Shown in pieces: positions 1-7,270 of a stretch of 40,232 bases of DNA. Origin of the DNA: Thermoplasma sp. GTDB lineage: Archaea; Thermoplasmatota; Thermoplasmata; Thermoplasmatales; Thermoplasmataceae. The notes beneath the pieces were generated by a model, which was not told the DNA's origin, did no database searches, and worked only from the letters and a program-made list of their open reading frames with translations. The stretch's first letter is position 1, and each line of letters opens with the position of its first letter. The position numbers and the translations under genes are program-made. Location of the stretch: NCBI RefSeq assembly GCF_008709555.1, contig NZ_VYIJ01000013.1:1-40232 (forward strand). Reading direction: 5' to 3'.

Positions 1-14
1 GATAACTTCCGAAG

Positions 15-230
15 GTGGATGTTAACCATGTTAACAGAAACCATAACCTGAAGTTCAGGGTTGGAGGCTTCACGGGCATAGGCGGAATGTTCCTTGGGGG
101 ATGGAACGATATGATGGAGACGACACAGACATTCACGCTGTACAGATGCCCGCAGTGCGGAAAGGTTGATTTCTACGAGCCTGTGAACTCAAATCAGGAG
201 AACCAGAGGCAGAAACACCACCTACTCTGA
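15..230 (+). CDS. Small zinc-ribbon protein, possibly short at the N-terminus
   Basis: A 71-residue protein whose second half reads like an archaeal/bacterial zinc-ribbon family: a segment with Phe-Arg-Val-Gly-Gly, then a single CPQCG knuckle at about residues 45-49 followed by a Val-Asp-Phe-Tyr-Glu strand. As I remember the family, members usually have a second Cys pair near the N-terminus, about 30 residues earlier. That pair is absent here, and an in-frame stop at 3-5 blocks any upstream extension. The GTG at 15 is the only start that keeps the conserved middle part. Either this is a half-knuckle paralogue or the N-terminal coding part lies in another frame or has been lost. A hairpin with a T-run follows at 240-275. 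The function is unknown; nucleic acid or metal binding is only a guess from the ribbon. Confidence 0.6.
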   Translation: MDVNHVNRNHNLKFRVGGFTGIGGMFLGGWNDMMETTQTFTLYRCPQCGKVDFYEPVNSNQENQRQKHHLL

Positions 231-239
231 TCGAAAAAT

Positions 240-275
240 AGGTTTCCATGAAAAATCACGAGAAACCTCTTTTTT
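240..275 (+). terminator. Hairpin plus T-run behind the zinc-ribbon gene
   Basis: AGGTTTC (240-246) pairs perfectly with GAAACCT (262-268) and is followed by a run of six T (270-275), which is the form of an intrinsic terminator. It overlaps the 3' end of the convergent gluconate dehydratase gene. Archaeal termination needs mainly the T-run, so the contribution of the stem is uncertain. Confidence 0.55.
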
Positions 276-1413
276 CCCAACCTGAGGAGAACAGATTGAA
301 ATCTGGATCCTTCTCAGTGGCTAAGTAATCCCTCACCTTCTCTTTCAGTTCTATGCCTATTCCAGGTCTCTCCGGAAGCTTCGCGTAACCGTTTACGACC
401 TCTGGCTTTCCAGTCACGACGTCCCATGCCCATGATGGATAGGCGAACTCATCGAACATCTCCTGTATCTTGAGATTGGGCATCAGGGCGTCCACGTTAA
501 GGGTTATGAAGGTATTTATTGGTCCTTCGGCCTGATGTGGTGCCATAGCTATGTTGTGCGCCTCAGCCATTGCGCCTATGACCAGCGTCTCGATGATACC
601 GCCTGTATTTATAACGTCCGGCTGAGCTATGTGTATGGCACCGCGGACAAATGGATCCACGAAATCGTAGCGTGTTATGAATCTCTCGCCGGCCGCTATC
701 GGTATACGCAGAGAACGAGAAAGGATGGTCAGGCCCTCAACATCCTCTGGTATGACAGGTTCCTCAAACCACCCGATGTTATCGTATCTCTCAAGTTCCT
801 TTCCGATCTTCAGCGCCATGGACCTGTTGAAGCGCCCATGGCCTTCGATGAGCATTTCCGTGTCATCGCCGACCTCATCGTGAACTGCGCGTATTATCTC
901 CATGGATCGTTTGAACTCTTCATTGCTCAGGAATCCAGATCCAGCACCAAAAGGATCGAACTTCAGTGCCGTGTACCCCCTCTCCTTCACCTTCTTTGCG
1001 GCCTTTGCCCAGTCCTCCACATCGTTGATCGCTGTGTACCAGCCGTTGGCGTAGACGCGTATCCTATCATTCACTGGACCGCCCAGGAGTTCGTAGACAG
1101 GCGATCCGTAATGCTTTCCGATGAGATCCCAGCATGCCGCTTCCACACCGCTGATCAATGCCACGTTGACCATATCGTGCGCCCGGTTGAATGTCGAAAC
1201 GAACCATTCCCCGATCAGTCTCCGGACCTTCATGGGATCCTTCCCCAGGATGAACCTTGATACGTCCTTCAGTCGAGACGCAACAGAAAACTGCCCATTG
1301 AAGACCGTTGCCTCTCCGTATCCGATGGAACCATCATCAGTTTCTAACTCGATGAAGACCCACTTTTTCCAAGGGTTCCTAACAATATATGGTCTCACTT
1401 CGGTAATCTTCAT
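256..1413 (-). CDS. gad: Gluconate dehydratase (enolase superfamily)
   Basis: A mandelate racemase/muconate lactonizing enzyme family protein of 385 residues from the chosen start. It resembles the gluconate/galactonate dehydratases of Sulfolobus and Thermoplasma, which turn D-gluconate into 2-keto-3-deoxygluconate in the non-phosphorylating Entner-Doudoroff pathway. Recognisable parts are the capping-domain strands with GYGEA, the barrel segment ALKFDPFG with the lysine, the IEGHGRFN segment with acidic metal-site residues, the EEPV strand and the AGERF strand. An in-frame TTG at 1500 would add 29 residues unlike the family. ATG at 1413 begins MKITEVRPYIV, has a GGTGGTGAT ribosome site just upstream, and lies about 35 bases from a CTATACC box. 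It stands alone and converges on the zinc-ribbon gene. Substrate (gluconate or galactonate) is inferred from family membership. Confidence 0.88.
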   Translation of the reverse strand: MKITEVRPYIVRNPWKKWVFIELETDDGSIGYGEATVFNGQFSVASRLKDVSRFILGKDPMKVRRLIGEWFVSTFNRAHDMVNVALISGVEAACWDLIGKHYGSPVYELLGGPVNDRIRVYANGWYTAINDVEDWAKAAKKVKERGYTALKFDPFGAGSGFLSNEEFKRSMEIIRAVHDEVGDDTEMLIEGHGRFNRSMALKIGKELERYDNIGWFEEPVIPEDVEGLTILSRSLRIPIAAGERFITRYDFVDPFVRGAIHIAQPDVINTGGIIETLVIGAMAEAHNIAMAPHQAEGPINTFITLNVDALMPNLKIQEMFDEFAYPSWAWDVVTGKPEVVNGYAKLPERPGIGIELKEKVRDYLATEKDPDFNLFSSGWEKRGFS

Positions 1414-1542
1414 TCCATCACCACCTGGCCTCATGTCCATCCTATGGTATAGAACAGATTCATTTCGAGGCCAATGTGCCATCCATTCATCGGATATCAA
1501 CCTTCTTCGATCCTTGAAAACTACTGCAATGCAACGGTGTTC

Positions 1543-1552
1543 ATATTTTAAT
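1543..1552 (+). promoter_or_regulatory. TATA box of the small membrane protein
   Basis: ATATTTTAAT is centred about 28 bases before the ATG at 1576, the spacing expected for a leaderless archaeal message. Confidence 0.5.
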
Positions 1553-1575
1553 AGGAGAATTGCATTGGAATCAGG

Positions 1576-1932
1576 ATGGTCAGAAGAAATCCCATAGTCT
1601 ATATGATAATACTTTACGTCCTTTTCTTCCTGGTAATGGATTTCCTGCTGCCAGTATTCCTACCTCGCTATGGTTACTACTTCAGCTACTTCCCCATATT
1701 TTTCTTCTTTCCATTCTTCTGGTACGGAAGGAGGAATTACAACAGATCTAAACCGGCTCCGGCCCAGGACGCTGACAACGAAGGCCAGGAACACAGCGAT
1801 GATTACGAATATATCACAGAAAACGTGGACGAATTTGGAATGCCCATACACAGGAGGGATTCCACCATATTCTATATACTGGGTGCAATAGTGATAATCG
1901 TCGCCGTAATCGTCCTTTTCATGCATTTCTGA
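1576..1932 (+). CDS. Small membrane protein with two membrane segments
   Basis: A 118-residue protein that I do not recognise. Residues about 7-48 are strongly hydrophobic and aromatic (many Phe, Tyr, Leu) and look like one or two membrane passes. Residues 52-92 are polar and acidic, rich in Asp and Glu, with a Pro-Ala stretch. Residues about 95-117 form a clear C-terminal membrane helix (many Ile and Val). The likely topology is a membrane hairpin with a charged loop between the helices. A TATA box about 28 bases before this ATG supports the start and a leaderless message. The T-run at 1965-1970 behind it may end transcription. It lies between gluconate dehydratase and polX with no clear link to either. 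Confidence 0.7.
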   Translation: MVRRNPIVYMIILYVLFFLVMDFLLPVFLPRYGYYFSYFPIFFFFPFFWYGRRNYNRSKPAPAQDADNEGQEHSDDYEYITENVDEFGMPIHRRDSTIFYILGAIVIIVAVIVLFMHF

Positions 1933-1974
1933 CCGTAACAGGAAGATTATTATCGGTGCAGTTGTTTTTTAATC

Positions 1975-3603
1975 ATGATGAACGAAGATCTCGCCGCCAT
2001 GTTCGAAGAGATCGCTTACATGATTCAGGCCGAGGGAAATGATAAATCACGTTTCGAGGCTAATGCCTACCTCAGATCAGCGAGGGCCCTTCGATCGCTG
2101 AACGAGGATGTTGAGGATATCTACAGGAGGGGCGGTATTGAAGCTCTGACCTCAATAGAGGGCATAGGCAAGAAGATCGCATCGTACATAGAGGAGTACA
2201 TACGCACCGGCAAGATAGGAAAATATGACGATCTCAAGAAGAAATATCCCATAGACTTCCGCGGGCTTTCAAAGGTACAGGGCCTTGGTCCCAGGAAGAT
2301 AGCGTCGCTCTACAAATATGCCGGTGTAAAGGATCTGGATGATTTAAAGAAGGCCCTTTCCGAGCACAGGATAGCCTCAATACCCGGTTTCGGTGATAAG
2401 AGCGAGAGAGAGATAGCCGACAACCTGCAGATAGCAGAGATGTCGTACAGGAGGATACCACTGCCACAGGGCTACAGGATCGCGATGGATATAGTTGAGG
2501 AGATACGTCGGGCACCAGGTACATTGAACGTCAGCGTCGCCGGGTCCATAAGGAGAATGAGGGATACTGTGGGTGACATCGATATACTTTGCGTCACGGA
2601 TGATCCGGCAAGTGCCATCGACGCCTTCACAAGGAGCAGGCACTGCGTCAGGGTCATAAGCAGCGGAGAGAAGAAAAGCACGATTGCAACAGACGCGGAT
2701 GTGACATGCGATCTCAGGATCATAGACAGGGCCAGTTTCGGATCGACTCTTCAGTACTTCACAGGATCGAAGGATCACAACATAAAACTGAGAAAGATCG
2801 CCATAGACAGAGGGCTCAAGCTTAACGAGTATGGGCTGTACAGAGACGACAGGAACCTGGTGGAGAACCAGGGCGAGGAGCGGATATACGCTGAGCTTGG
2901 CATGCAGTATATACAACCGGAGATGAGGGAGGATCGAGGAGAGATCGACCTTGCCATCTCATCGAAGCTGCCTAATGTGATGGGATACGGTGATGTGATT
3001 GGCGATTTCTACATACCATATGATTTCGCCATGAGCTACGGAGTCAAGGAAATCAAGAAGATGACAGGGTATGGATACATCGGTGTGGTGGCGAAAGATC
3101 AGTCGATATCAGAATTTATGAAGGATATTAAGTCCATGGAAGGCGTCCTAGTCGGTGTCGAGATCTCTGGAAAACAGGATCCGGATCGGATGGCACATGC
3201 GACATTCGATTTCACTGTTCTTGACCTTTCGGAGTCATCGAACACAGCGGACGCATGCAGCACCATAGAATCGATGAGGCCCACGTTCATAAGAAATCCA
3301 ACAGGAAGGAGATTCGGAGGAGACAGGATCAGAAACCTGTCGGATATAGTCAAATCGGCCAAGAAGGCTGGTTCCATCATCATGATAACGGCCACCGATC
3401 TTGCCTTCGATCCCATTGCAGAGGACATAATATCCTGCAGGGATGAGGTGACCTATGCACTGGGTTCCTTTTCGGAGAAACCGGAGGGAATTGCCGATAT
3501 AAGGTATGGCGTTGGCATATCCAGGCGAGCCGGCCTTCCCAAGAACAGAATACTCAACACTTTCAGCTATGATGATGTCATGAAGGCGATCTCTGGCCAC
3601 TGA
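1975..3603 (+). CDS. polX: Family X DNA polymerase with a degenerate PHP domain
   Basis: A 542-residue PolX of the bacterial/archaeal layout, which normally joins a Pol beta-like gap-filling polymerase to a C-terminal PHP phosphoesterase/nuclease. The N-terminal 8-kDa-like helices (1-80) and helix-hairpin-helix repeats near 62-68, 102-107 and 136-140 are present. The nucleotidyl transfer site is intact: GSIRR followed by TVGDIDIL (Asp201, Asp203) and a third Asp at 246. The fingers/thumb segment with YFTGSKDHN is well conserved. The PHP part (about 335-542) keeps the length and the closing motif YGVGISRRAG but has lost its metal ligands: the usual HxH is Tyr346/Pro348, the HPTGR His is Asn441, and the DAH segment is replaced. 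The polymerase is probably active and the nuclease probably dead. A likely role is base-excision or gap-repair synthesis. The start ATG-ATG at 1975 lies about 27 bases from a weak TATA box. Confidence 0.9.
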   Translation: MMNEDLAAMFEEIAYMIQAEGNDKSRFEANAYLRSARALRSLNEDVEDIYRRGGIEALTSIEGIGKKIASYIEEYIRTGKIGKYDDLKKKYPIDFRGLSKVQGLGPRKIASLYKYAGVKDLDDLKKALSEHRIASIPGFGDKSEREIADNLQIAEMSYRRIPLPQGYRIAMDIVEEIRRAPGTLNVSVAGSIRRMRDTVGDIDILCVTDDPASAIDAFTRSRHCVRVISSGEKKSTIATDADVTCDLRIIDRASFGSTLQYFTGSKDHNIKLRKIAIDRGLKLNEYGLYRDDRNLVENQGEERIYAELGMQYIQPEMREDRGEIDLAISSKLPNVMGYGDVIGDFYIPYDFAMSYGVKEIKKMTGYGYIGVVAKDQSISEFMKDIKSMEGVLVGVEISGKQDPDRMAHATFDFTVLDLSESSNTADACSTIESMRPTFIRNPTGRRFGGDRIRNLSDIVKSAKKAGSIIMITATDLAFDPIAEDIISCRDEVTYALGSFSEKPEGIADIRYGVGISRRAGLPKNRILNTFSYDDVMKAISGH

Positions 3604-3701
3604 TGTCCGGTGCGGAACGGATCATGGAGTATCCATTATGATCAAAATGTAGATGAAAATGATAAGGTAAAAATCATCCGGCTAATTTTTCTATATAAAA
3701 T

Positions 3702-3712
3702 CTTATATATTA
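3702..3712 (+). promoter_or_regulatory. TATA box of the AT-hook-like protein
   Basis: CTTATATATTA is centred about 25 bases before the ATG at 3731. A second TATA-like element (CTATATAAAA, 3691-3700) lies just upstream. Confidence 0.6.
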
Positions 3713-3730
3713 AGTTGTCATAAGTAAAAT

Positions 3731-4084
3731 ATGGAACCTTTCTACTTCAAATCTTACGACCGTCTCATAGGGATCGCATGCGATGTTCCGAGCCTTTATC
3801 ATGAGATGAAATGCCTCCTGGCCTATGACAGAGCCGCTGTGCAGTATCATCTCGCCGAGGGTCATGTGTCCATGTGGCTCGACTATATCGGTGAGCATGA
3901 CCTTGCAGATAGCCTTCGCTATGAGCCAGATCCAGATTCGGCTCTGGCAGTACTGGAGAAGGCCGTCGGTTCGAGTGGACATGGCATGCCGAAGAGGCGA
4001 GGTAGACCGAGGGGATCTGGCCGAAGGAAGGGGGCAGTGGCCCGTGACCATATGGAAGGCGAAACTCATGAGGAGCAGGAGTGA
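3731..4084 (+). CDS. Uncharacterised protein with an AT-hook-like tail
   Basis: A 117-residue protein. The N-terminal part (about 5-62) is helical with the pattern LAYDRAAVQYHLAEGH, then an aromatic MWLDYIGEHDLADSL segment. This vaguely recalls small archaeal domains of the DUF5752 kind, but I cannot confirm it. Residues 88-100 read KRRGRPRGSGRRK, a textbook AT-hook core (Arg-Gly-Arg-Pro) in a basic stretch, which in other proteins binds the minor groove of AT-rich DNA. The last 17 residues are acidic. Leaderless start at 3731 from the TATA box at 3702-3712. It follows polX by 127 bases but has its own promoter. A DNA-binding or chromatin-associated role is inference from the tail alone. Confidence 0.7.
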   Translation: MEPFYFKSYDRLIGIACDVPSLYHEMKCLLAYDRAAVQYHLAEGHVSMWLDYIGEHDLADSLRYEPDPDSALAVLEKAVGSSGHGMPKRRGRPRGSGRRKGAVARDHMEGETHEEQE

Positions 4085-4104
4085 ACTGACATAAAACCTG
4101 AATA

Positions 4105-4845
4105 TCAGTCCATGCGCCTGTATCTTCTCTCCAGCTTCATGACCTCAAACAGCTCTGCCAGATATCGTTTGAGGAATGATGTCCCGCTCACTATCTTCGA
4201 ACGACCGCGCAACCTGCTCTGGAAAACGTAGCCGATGTCGCATACCTTCGCGTGCCTGTTCTCAGCGAGTATTATCAGCAGAATTTTTGCGCCATAATCC
4301 GCAGTTGAGAATGTCTGCCTATAATTGAAGTCATGTCGCAGACTTCGCCGAAAGGCAAAGAAGCCCGACATGGGATCACTCGTGACCCTTGAGGACGGGA
4401 CAAGCGCATGTGCGAGGAATTCTGCACCACGGGAAAGAGCTGCCCGGAATGCATCCCTGTCTCCAGCAGAACCTCCGTCTATGTAGCGGCTTCCTATTGC
4501 GATATCGCATCCGTTATCTATCCTTGAGATCAACGCTGGTATGGCTGATGGTGGATGCTGTAGATCCGCGTCCATGACGAGCACAATCTCACCCACCGCC
4601 TTCTCTATACCCTGCTTCAGGGAACGCAGCATCCCGTATCTGTACGGATTTTCTATGACAACCAGATGAACGTCCTGCTTCATGCGGCCGGCTATGTATT
4701 CCTTCGTGCCGTCCCTGCTGTCATCATCGACTATTATGATTTCAAAATTCCTACCATCCAAGGATCTTTCGACCTCATCTATGAACTGGGCTATATTATC
4801 GATCTCGTTGAGGGTGGCTGCGACAACGCTTACCTGTACGGACAA
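4105..4845 (-). CDS. Family 2 glycosyltransferase, dolichyl-phosphate mannose synthase-like
   Basis: A GT-A fold glycosyltransferase of about 247 residues. It has the N-terminal strand VSVVAATLNEIDNI, the IIIVDDDSRDGT nucleotide-sugar motif, the catalytic-site VMDADLQHPP (DxD-type metal site), GSRYIDGG, and the SDPMSGFFAFRR segment typical of polyprenyl-phosphate mannosyl/glucosyltransferases (DPM1/DpmA). No C-terminal membrane helices are seen, so it is the soluble or membrane-peripheral type. It probably charges a lipid carrier with a sugar for glycoprotein or membrane glycolipid synthesis. An upstream GTG at 4872 would add nine residues; I prefer TTG at 4845 because the TATA-like AAATTTAAAT at about 4881-4890 places transcription start near 4860, downstream of that GTG. 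The gene stands alone, tail to tail with the AT-hook-like gene. Confidence 0.85.
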   Translation of the reverse strand: MSVQVSVVAATLNEIDNIAQFIDEVERSLDGRNFEIIIVDDDSRDGTKEYIAGRMKQDVHLVVIENPYRYGMLRSLKQGIEKAVGEIVLVMDADLQHPPSAIPALISRIDNGCDIAIGSRYIDGGSAGDRDAFRAALSRGAEFLAHALVPSSRVTSDPMSGFFAFRRSLRHDFNYRQTFSTADYGAKILLIILAENRHAKVCDIGYVFQSRLRGRSKIVSGTSFLKRYLAELFEVMKLERRYRRMD

Positions 4846-4943
4846 TGGGATATCACTTGAATCGAGATGCACTGTACAGATTTAAATTTTCAACAGCGTA
4901 CCGTGATCCGTCATGATGTTTTTCCGAAATGAGGTACAGCAAC

Positions 4944-4953
4944 ATTTTATTAT
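4944..4953 (+). promoter_or_regulatory. TATA box of the 4977-6544 operon
   Basis: TTTTATTATT is centred about 28 bases before ATG 4977. This favours that start over the ATG at 4929, which would lie upstream of the box. Confidence 0.5.
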
Positions 4954-4976
4954 TGGAGTGGCGATATGGAAAGAGG

Positions 4977-5573
4977 ATGCAGCAGCCGGACTACAGGATA
5001 AATGACGTGGAACTTAATCCCGAGGGATCCGCCATAATAGTGATGAATCCTGATGAAGACGCCTTCAGGCACAGTTTCAGCAAGTTCGAATTCATAACGT
5101 CGATGCAGGTCTTGAAGAAGGCTGCTGCGAAGTATGGCATCCCGATGATCGGCATTCATAGAGAGTACAGGAATTCCAGGACTACCGAGTACATAATGAG
5201 AAAGCAGCAGCAGAAGATGATAAGCCTGATGTCGCCGTCGAGCTTCGATGAAGAGTACCTCAGACAATTCAGGGACCTGGATCTTCGATCCTCCTACACC
5301 ATATATAGCGAGGATATATTCACCAGCGACGATGTGGCAGAACGGCTTGATTCCATGAACGTGAGGTCTGTTCTGATATCCGGGTTCTACACCGAGTCTG
5401 ATGTCTACGTATCTGCCGTTGAAGCGCTGATACATGACTATTTTCCGTTCGTTGTATCTGATGCGACCTCAACAATATCAGAGCGCGTGTACTTCGAGGC
5501 GCTGGACCTGCTTGCCCAACATGTAGAGGTTATCGATTCAAGAGATCTGATCAGGGTATGGGGTGTTGATTGA
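4977..5573 (+). CDS. Isochorismatase-fold protein lacking the catalytic triad
   Basis: A 198-residue protein with the layout of the cysteine hydrolase (isochorismatase/nicotinamidase) family: an N-terminal beta strand, a helix with VLKKAAAKYGIPMIGIHREY, a middle strand, then VLISGFYTESDVYVSAVEAL and VVSDATST. These last two match the family's G-x-x-T-x-x-C-V signature and the following D-A strand. The Asp-Lys-Cys triad is missing: the first strand ends Val-Met-Asn instead of Asp-x-Gln, the Lys position falls in SSYTIYSED, and the nucleophile Cys is Asp142. It is therefore probably a non-hydrolytic relative or an enzyme with other chemistry. The start is taken at 4977, not 4929, from the TATA spacing. 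It is first in an operon; the next gene starts after three bases. Function unknown. Confidence 0.7.
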   Translation: MQQPDYRINDVELNPEGSAIIVMNPDEDAFRHSFSKFEFITSMQVLKKAAAKYGIPMIGIHREYRNSRTTEYIMRKQQQKMISLMSPSSFDEEYLRQFRDLDLRSSYTIYSEDIFTSDDVAERLDSMNVRSVLISGFYTESDVYVSAVEALIHDYFPFVVSDATSTISERVYFEALDLLAQHVEVIDSRDLIRVWGVD

Positions 5574-5576
5574 TCC

Positions 5577-6185
5577 ATGAAATCGCGCATAATGTTCATA
5601 GGTGGCGTACCCGGAGTAGGGAAAACAAGTATTTCCGGGTACATAGCCAGGATCATGGGCATTGACATAGTGCTATCCTCGGATTACCTGCGGGAATTTC
5701 TCAGACCATTTGCGCCGGAGTCCTCACACCTTGGGACCAGCGTCTACGATGCATGGAAATTCCATGGTGATATGAACGATGACAACATAATAAGGGGATA
5801 CCTGGATCAGGCAAAGCCCATGATGGAAGGGATAAACCGCGTCATATCGCGGGCACTTGCCAACGGCGAGGATCTTGTGATCGAAAGCCTGTACTTTGTC
5901 CCAGAGATGATGGACAAAGGCATAACGGAGGAGATCTTCATGGCCTATATATACATACAGGATCCTGAGCTGCATAGGTCAAGGCTCGAGGATCGGGTGA
6001 ACTACACACACAGAAATTCACCTGGCACAAGGCTAGCAGCACATCTCAGGGAGTACAGAGCGATCATGGATTACACCATGAGGAAAGCAAGCGAGAGCGG
6101 AATAGGCCTTTATATGACGGATCATTATGAACAGGCCAGGGAAAGGCTCCTGGCAGATTTCAAAGTATTCGCGGGACAGGGATGA
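5577..6185 (+). CDS. Small P-loop kinase, 2-phosphoglycerate kinase-like
   Basis: A 202-residue P-loop NTPase with a Walker A motif GGVPGVGKTS at 9-18, followed by an SSDYLREFLRP segment. The later segments EDLVIESLYFVPEMM and YIQDPELHRSRLEDR match the 2-phosphoglycerate kinase family (synthesis of cyclic 2,3-diphosphoglycerate in methanogens) and related zeta-toxin-like kinases. It lacks the N-terminal ATP-cone region that some archaeal 2-phosphoglycerate kinases carry, so the true substrate is open. The gene starts three bases after the stop of the isochorismatase-like gene and its stop overlaps the ATG of the PIN gene (ATGA), so translational coupling is likely. The kinase fold is certain; the substrate is a guess. 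Confidence 0.8.
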   Translation: MKSRIMFIGGVPGVGKTSISGYIARIMGIDIVLSSDYLREFLRPFAPESSHLGTSVYDAWKFHGDMNDDNIIRGYLDQAKPMMEGINRVISRALANGEDLVIESLYFVPEMMDKGITEEIFMAYIYIQDPELHRSRLEDRVNYTHRNSPGTRLAAHLREYRAIMDYTMRKASESGIGLYMTDHYEQARERLLADFKVFAGQG

Positions 6186-6544
6186 AGGCAAATTTTGCCA
6201 TTGTTGATACGAATGTTATAATATATGCGATGAAGAGCAGGATAAGGCTTGACGATATCGTTTTGGATCTGAACGGAATAGCGAGGATAGCCATACCAGA
6301 GTGTGTTCTAGACGAATTGAAAAAGCTGTCTGCCAGCGACGTGAACGCCAGGATCGGACTCAAGTATGCCCAGAAGCACGAGATAATAAGGAGCGAGGGA
6401 CGTGGTGATGAATGCATCCTTCAGACAGCGATCAGGTACGGATGCCCAGTCATAACCAACGACAGAGAATTCATAGAGGTACTGAAGAAGAACCATGTTG
6501 TCGTTGCATCTCTCTCAGGAAGAAAAATTGTGAGGATGAACTGA
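6182..6544 (+). CDS. PIN-domain ribonuclease
   Basis: A single-domain PIN protein of 120 residues. The acidic metal-site residues are all visible: Asp9 in FAIVDTN, Glu45 in CVLDEL, Asp76 in GRGDECIL and Asp94 in VITNDREF. The length and the GDE/TND pattern match the archaeal FCF1/VapC9-like PIN group, whose relatives act in rRNA processing or as toxin nucleases. No small antitoxin gene sits directly upstream; instead it overlaps the P-loop kinase gene by four bases, as third gene of the operon. A housekeeping RNA-processing role seems more likely than a VapBC toxin, but the sequence does not decide. Its stop codon lies in the left arm of the inverted repeat at 6541-6569. Confidence 0.85.
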   Translation: MKANFAIVDTNVIIYAMKSRIRLDDIVLDLNGIARIAIPECVLDELKKLSASDVNARIGLKYAQKHEIIRSEGRGDECILQTAIRYGCPVITNDREFIEVLKKNHVVVASLSGRKIVRMN

Positions 6545-6569
6545 TCCTTATTAGGCTCTATCGGATCAG
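6541..6569. terminator. Inverted repeat shared by two convergent gene ends
   Basis: CTGATCC (6541-6547) and GGATCAG (6563-6569) form a perfect 7-base-pair stem with a 15-base loop. The TGA of the PIN gene lies in the left arm and the TGA of the minus-strand hydrolase in the right arm. There is no T-run, so termination is inferred. Confidence 0.4.
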
Positions 6570-7240
6570 ATCTCAATAGGCTTCTCTATCTCTGGTATTA
6601 TAACATAAGTCCCGACCGTACCGGCCAGCGACTTGAACCTCTCCGGATCTGCCTTTATGACATCGAATGTATTATAGTGCATAGGCATTGCTATTGCAGG
6701 CTTTATGGCCTTCACAGCCTCAAAGGCACCATCCACATCCATGGTGTAATGTCCCCCTATGGGCAGAAGAGCTATATCTGGATGATCTATGGATCCTATG
6801 GCCTCCATATCCTTGAAGTATCCCGTATCACCCGCGTGATAGATCTTTCTACCCATGTCAATGACGAATCCCATTGGGTTTCCAGCATATTTTCCGTTGT
6901 AGCTTGAGGAATGTGTTGCCATGGTCGCCTTGACCCTTATGCCATCATACTCTATGGTTCCACCTGGATTTATGTCTATAGTTTCAGCACCCTCTTCTTT
7001 TAGTATCTCTGAGAGCTCAAATGCGGCAACCACCGGTGCATGGGCCGCTTTCGATATCTTAACTGCATCCTCTGCATGATCTGAATGCCCATGCGTAACA
7101 AGTATTATGTCGGGCTTCAGATCCTCTGGCTTTACCTTCGCCAGCGGGTTATCCGTCAGAAATGGGTCGATCAGCACGTGCTTCTTCCCTATCAGGCTGA
7201 AGCATGCATGTCCATGCCATACTATCTTGATGCTCTCCAT
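6566..7240 (-). CDS. Metal-dependent hydrolase, UPF0173 family (metallo-beta-lactamase fold)
   Basis: A 225-residue protein of the UPF0173 family. It has a WHGHACF strand at the N-terminus, THGHSDH at 49-55 (the HxHxDH zinc site), a conserved YHAGDTGYF (Asp bridging two metals) and GGHYTMD and MHYNTF segments with further metal-site His. Biochemical function is not settled for the family; it resembles a small di-metal hydrolase related to UlaG. I chose ATG 7240 ([11 protein letters not shown]), which lies 25 bases from the box CACTTAAATT; an upstream ATG at 7285 would add an atypical 15-residue head. It is single and converges on the PIN gene. Confidence 0.88.
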   Translation of the reverse strand: MESIKIVWHGHACFSLIGKKHVLIDPFLTDNPLAKVKPEDLKPDIILVTHGHSDHAEDAVKISKAAHAPVVAAFELSEILKEEGAETIDINPGGTIEYDGIRVKATMATHSSSYNGKYAGNPMGFVIDMGRKIYHAGDTGYFKDMEAIGSIDHPDIALLPIGGHYTMDVDGAFEAVKAIKPAIAMPMHYNTFDVIKADPERFKSLAGTVGTYVIIPEIEKPIEI

Positions 7241-7260
7241 GATTTCAAATTGGTACATTG

Positions 7261-7270
7261 AATTTAAGTG
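7261..7270 (-). promoter_or_regulatory. TATA box of the UPF0173 gene
   Basis: On the minus strand CACTTAAATT is centred 25 bases before ATG 7240, as expected for a leaderless message. Confidence 0.55.

Noticed and set aside
535-1260. Long plus-strand open frame of 241 codons opposite gluconate dehydratase
   Set aside because: It lies fully antisense to a well-recognised enzyme gene, shows no family likeness and has unusual Cys/His/Arg content; it is a shadow of the true frame.
2377-2916. Minus-strand open frame opposite polX
   Set aside because: The composition (many Cys, Pro, Tyr) and lack of motifs fit antisense translation of the polymerase gene.
6182-6544. PIN protein as VapC toxin of a VapBC pair
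   Set aside because: No small antitoxin gene directly upstream; the preceding gene is a 202-residue P-loop kinase, so a classic toxin-antitoxin call is not supported.
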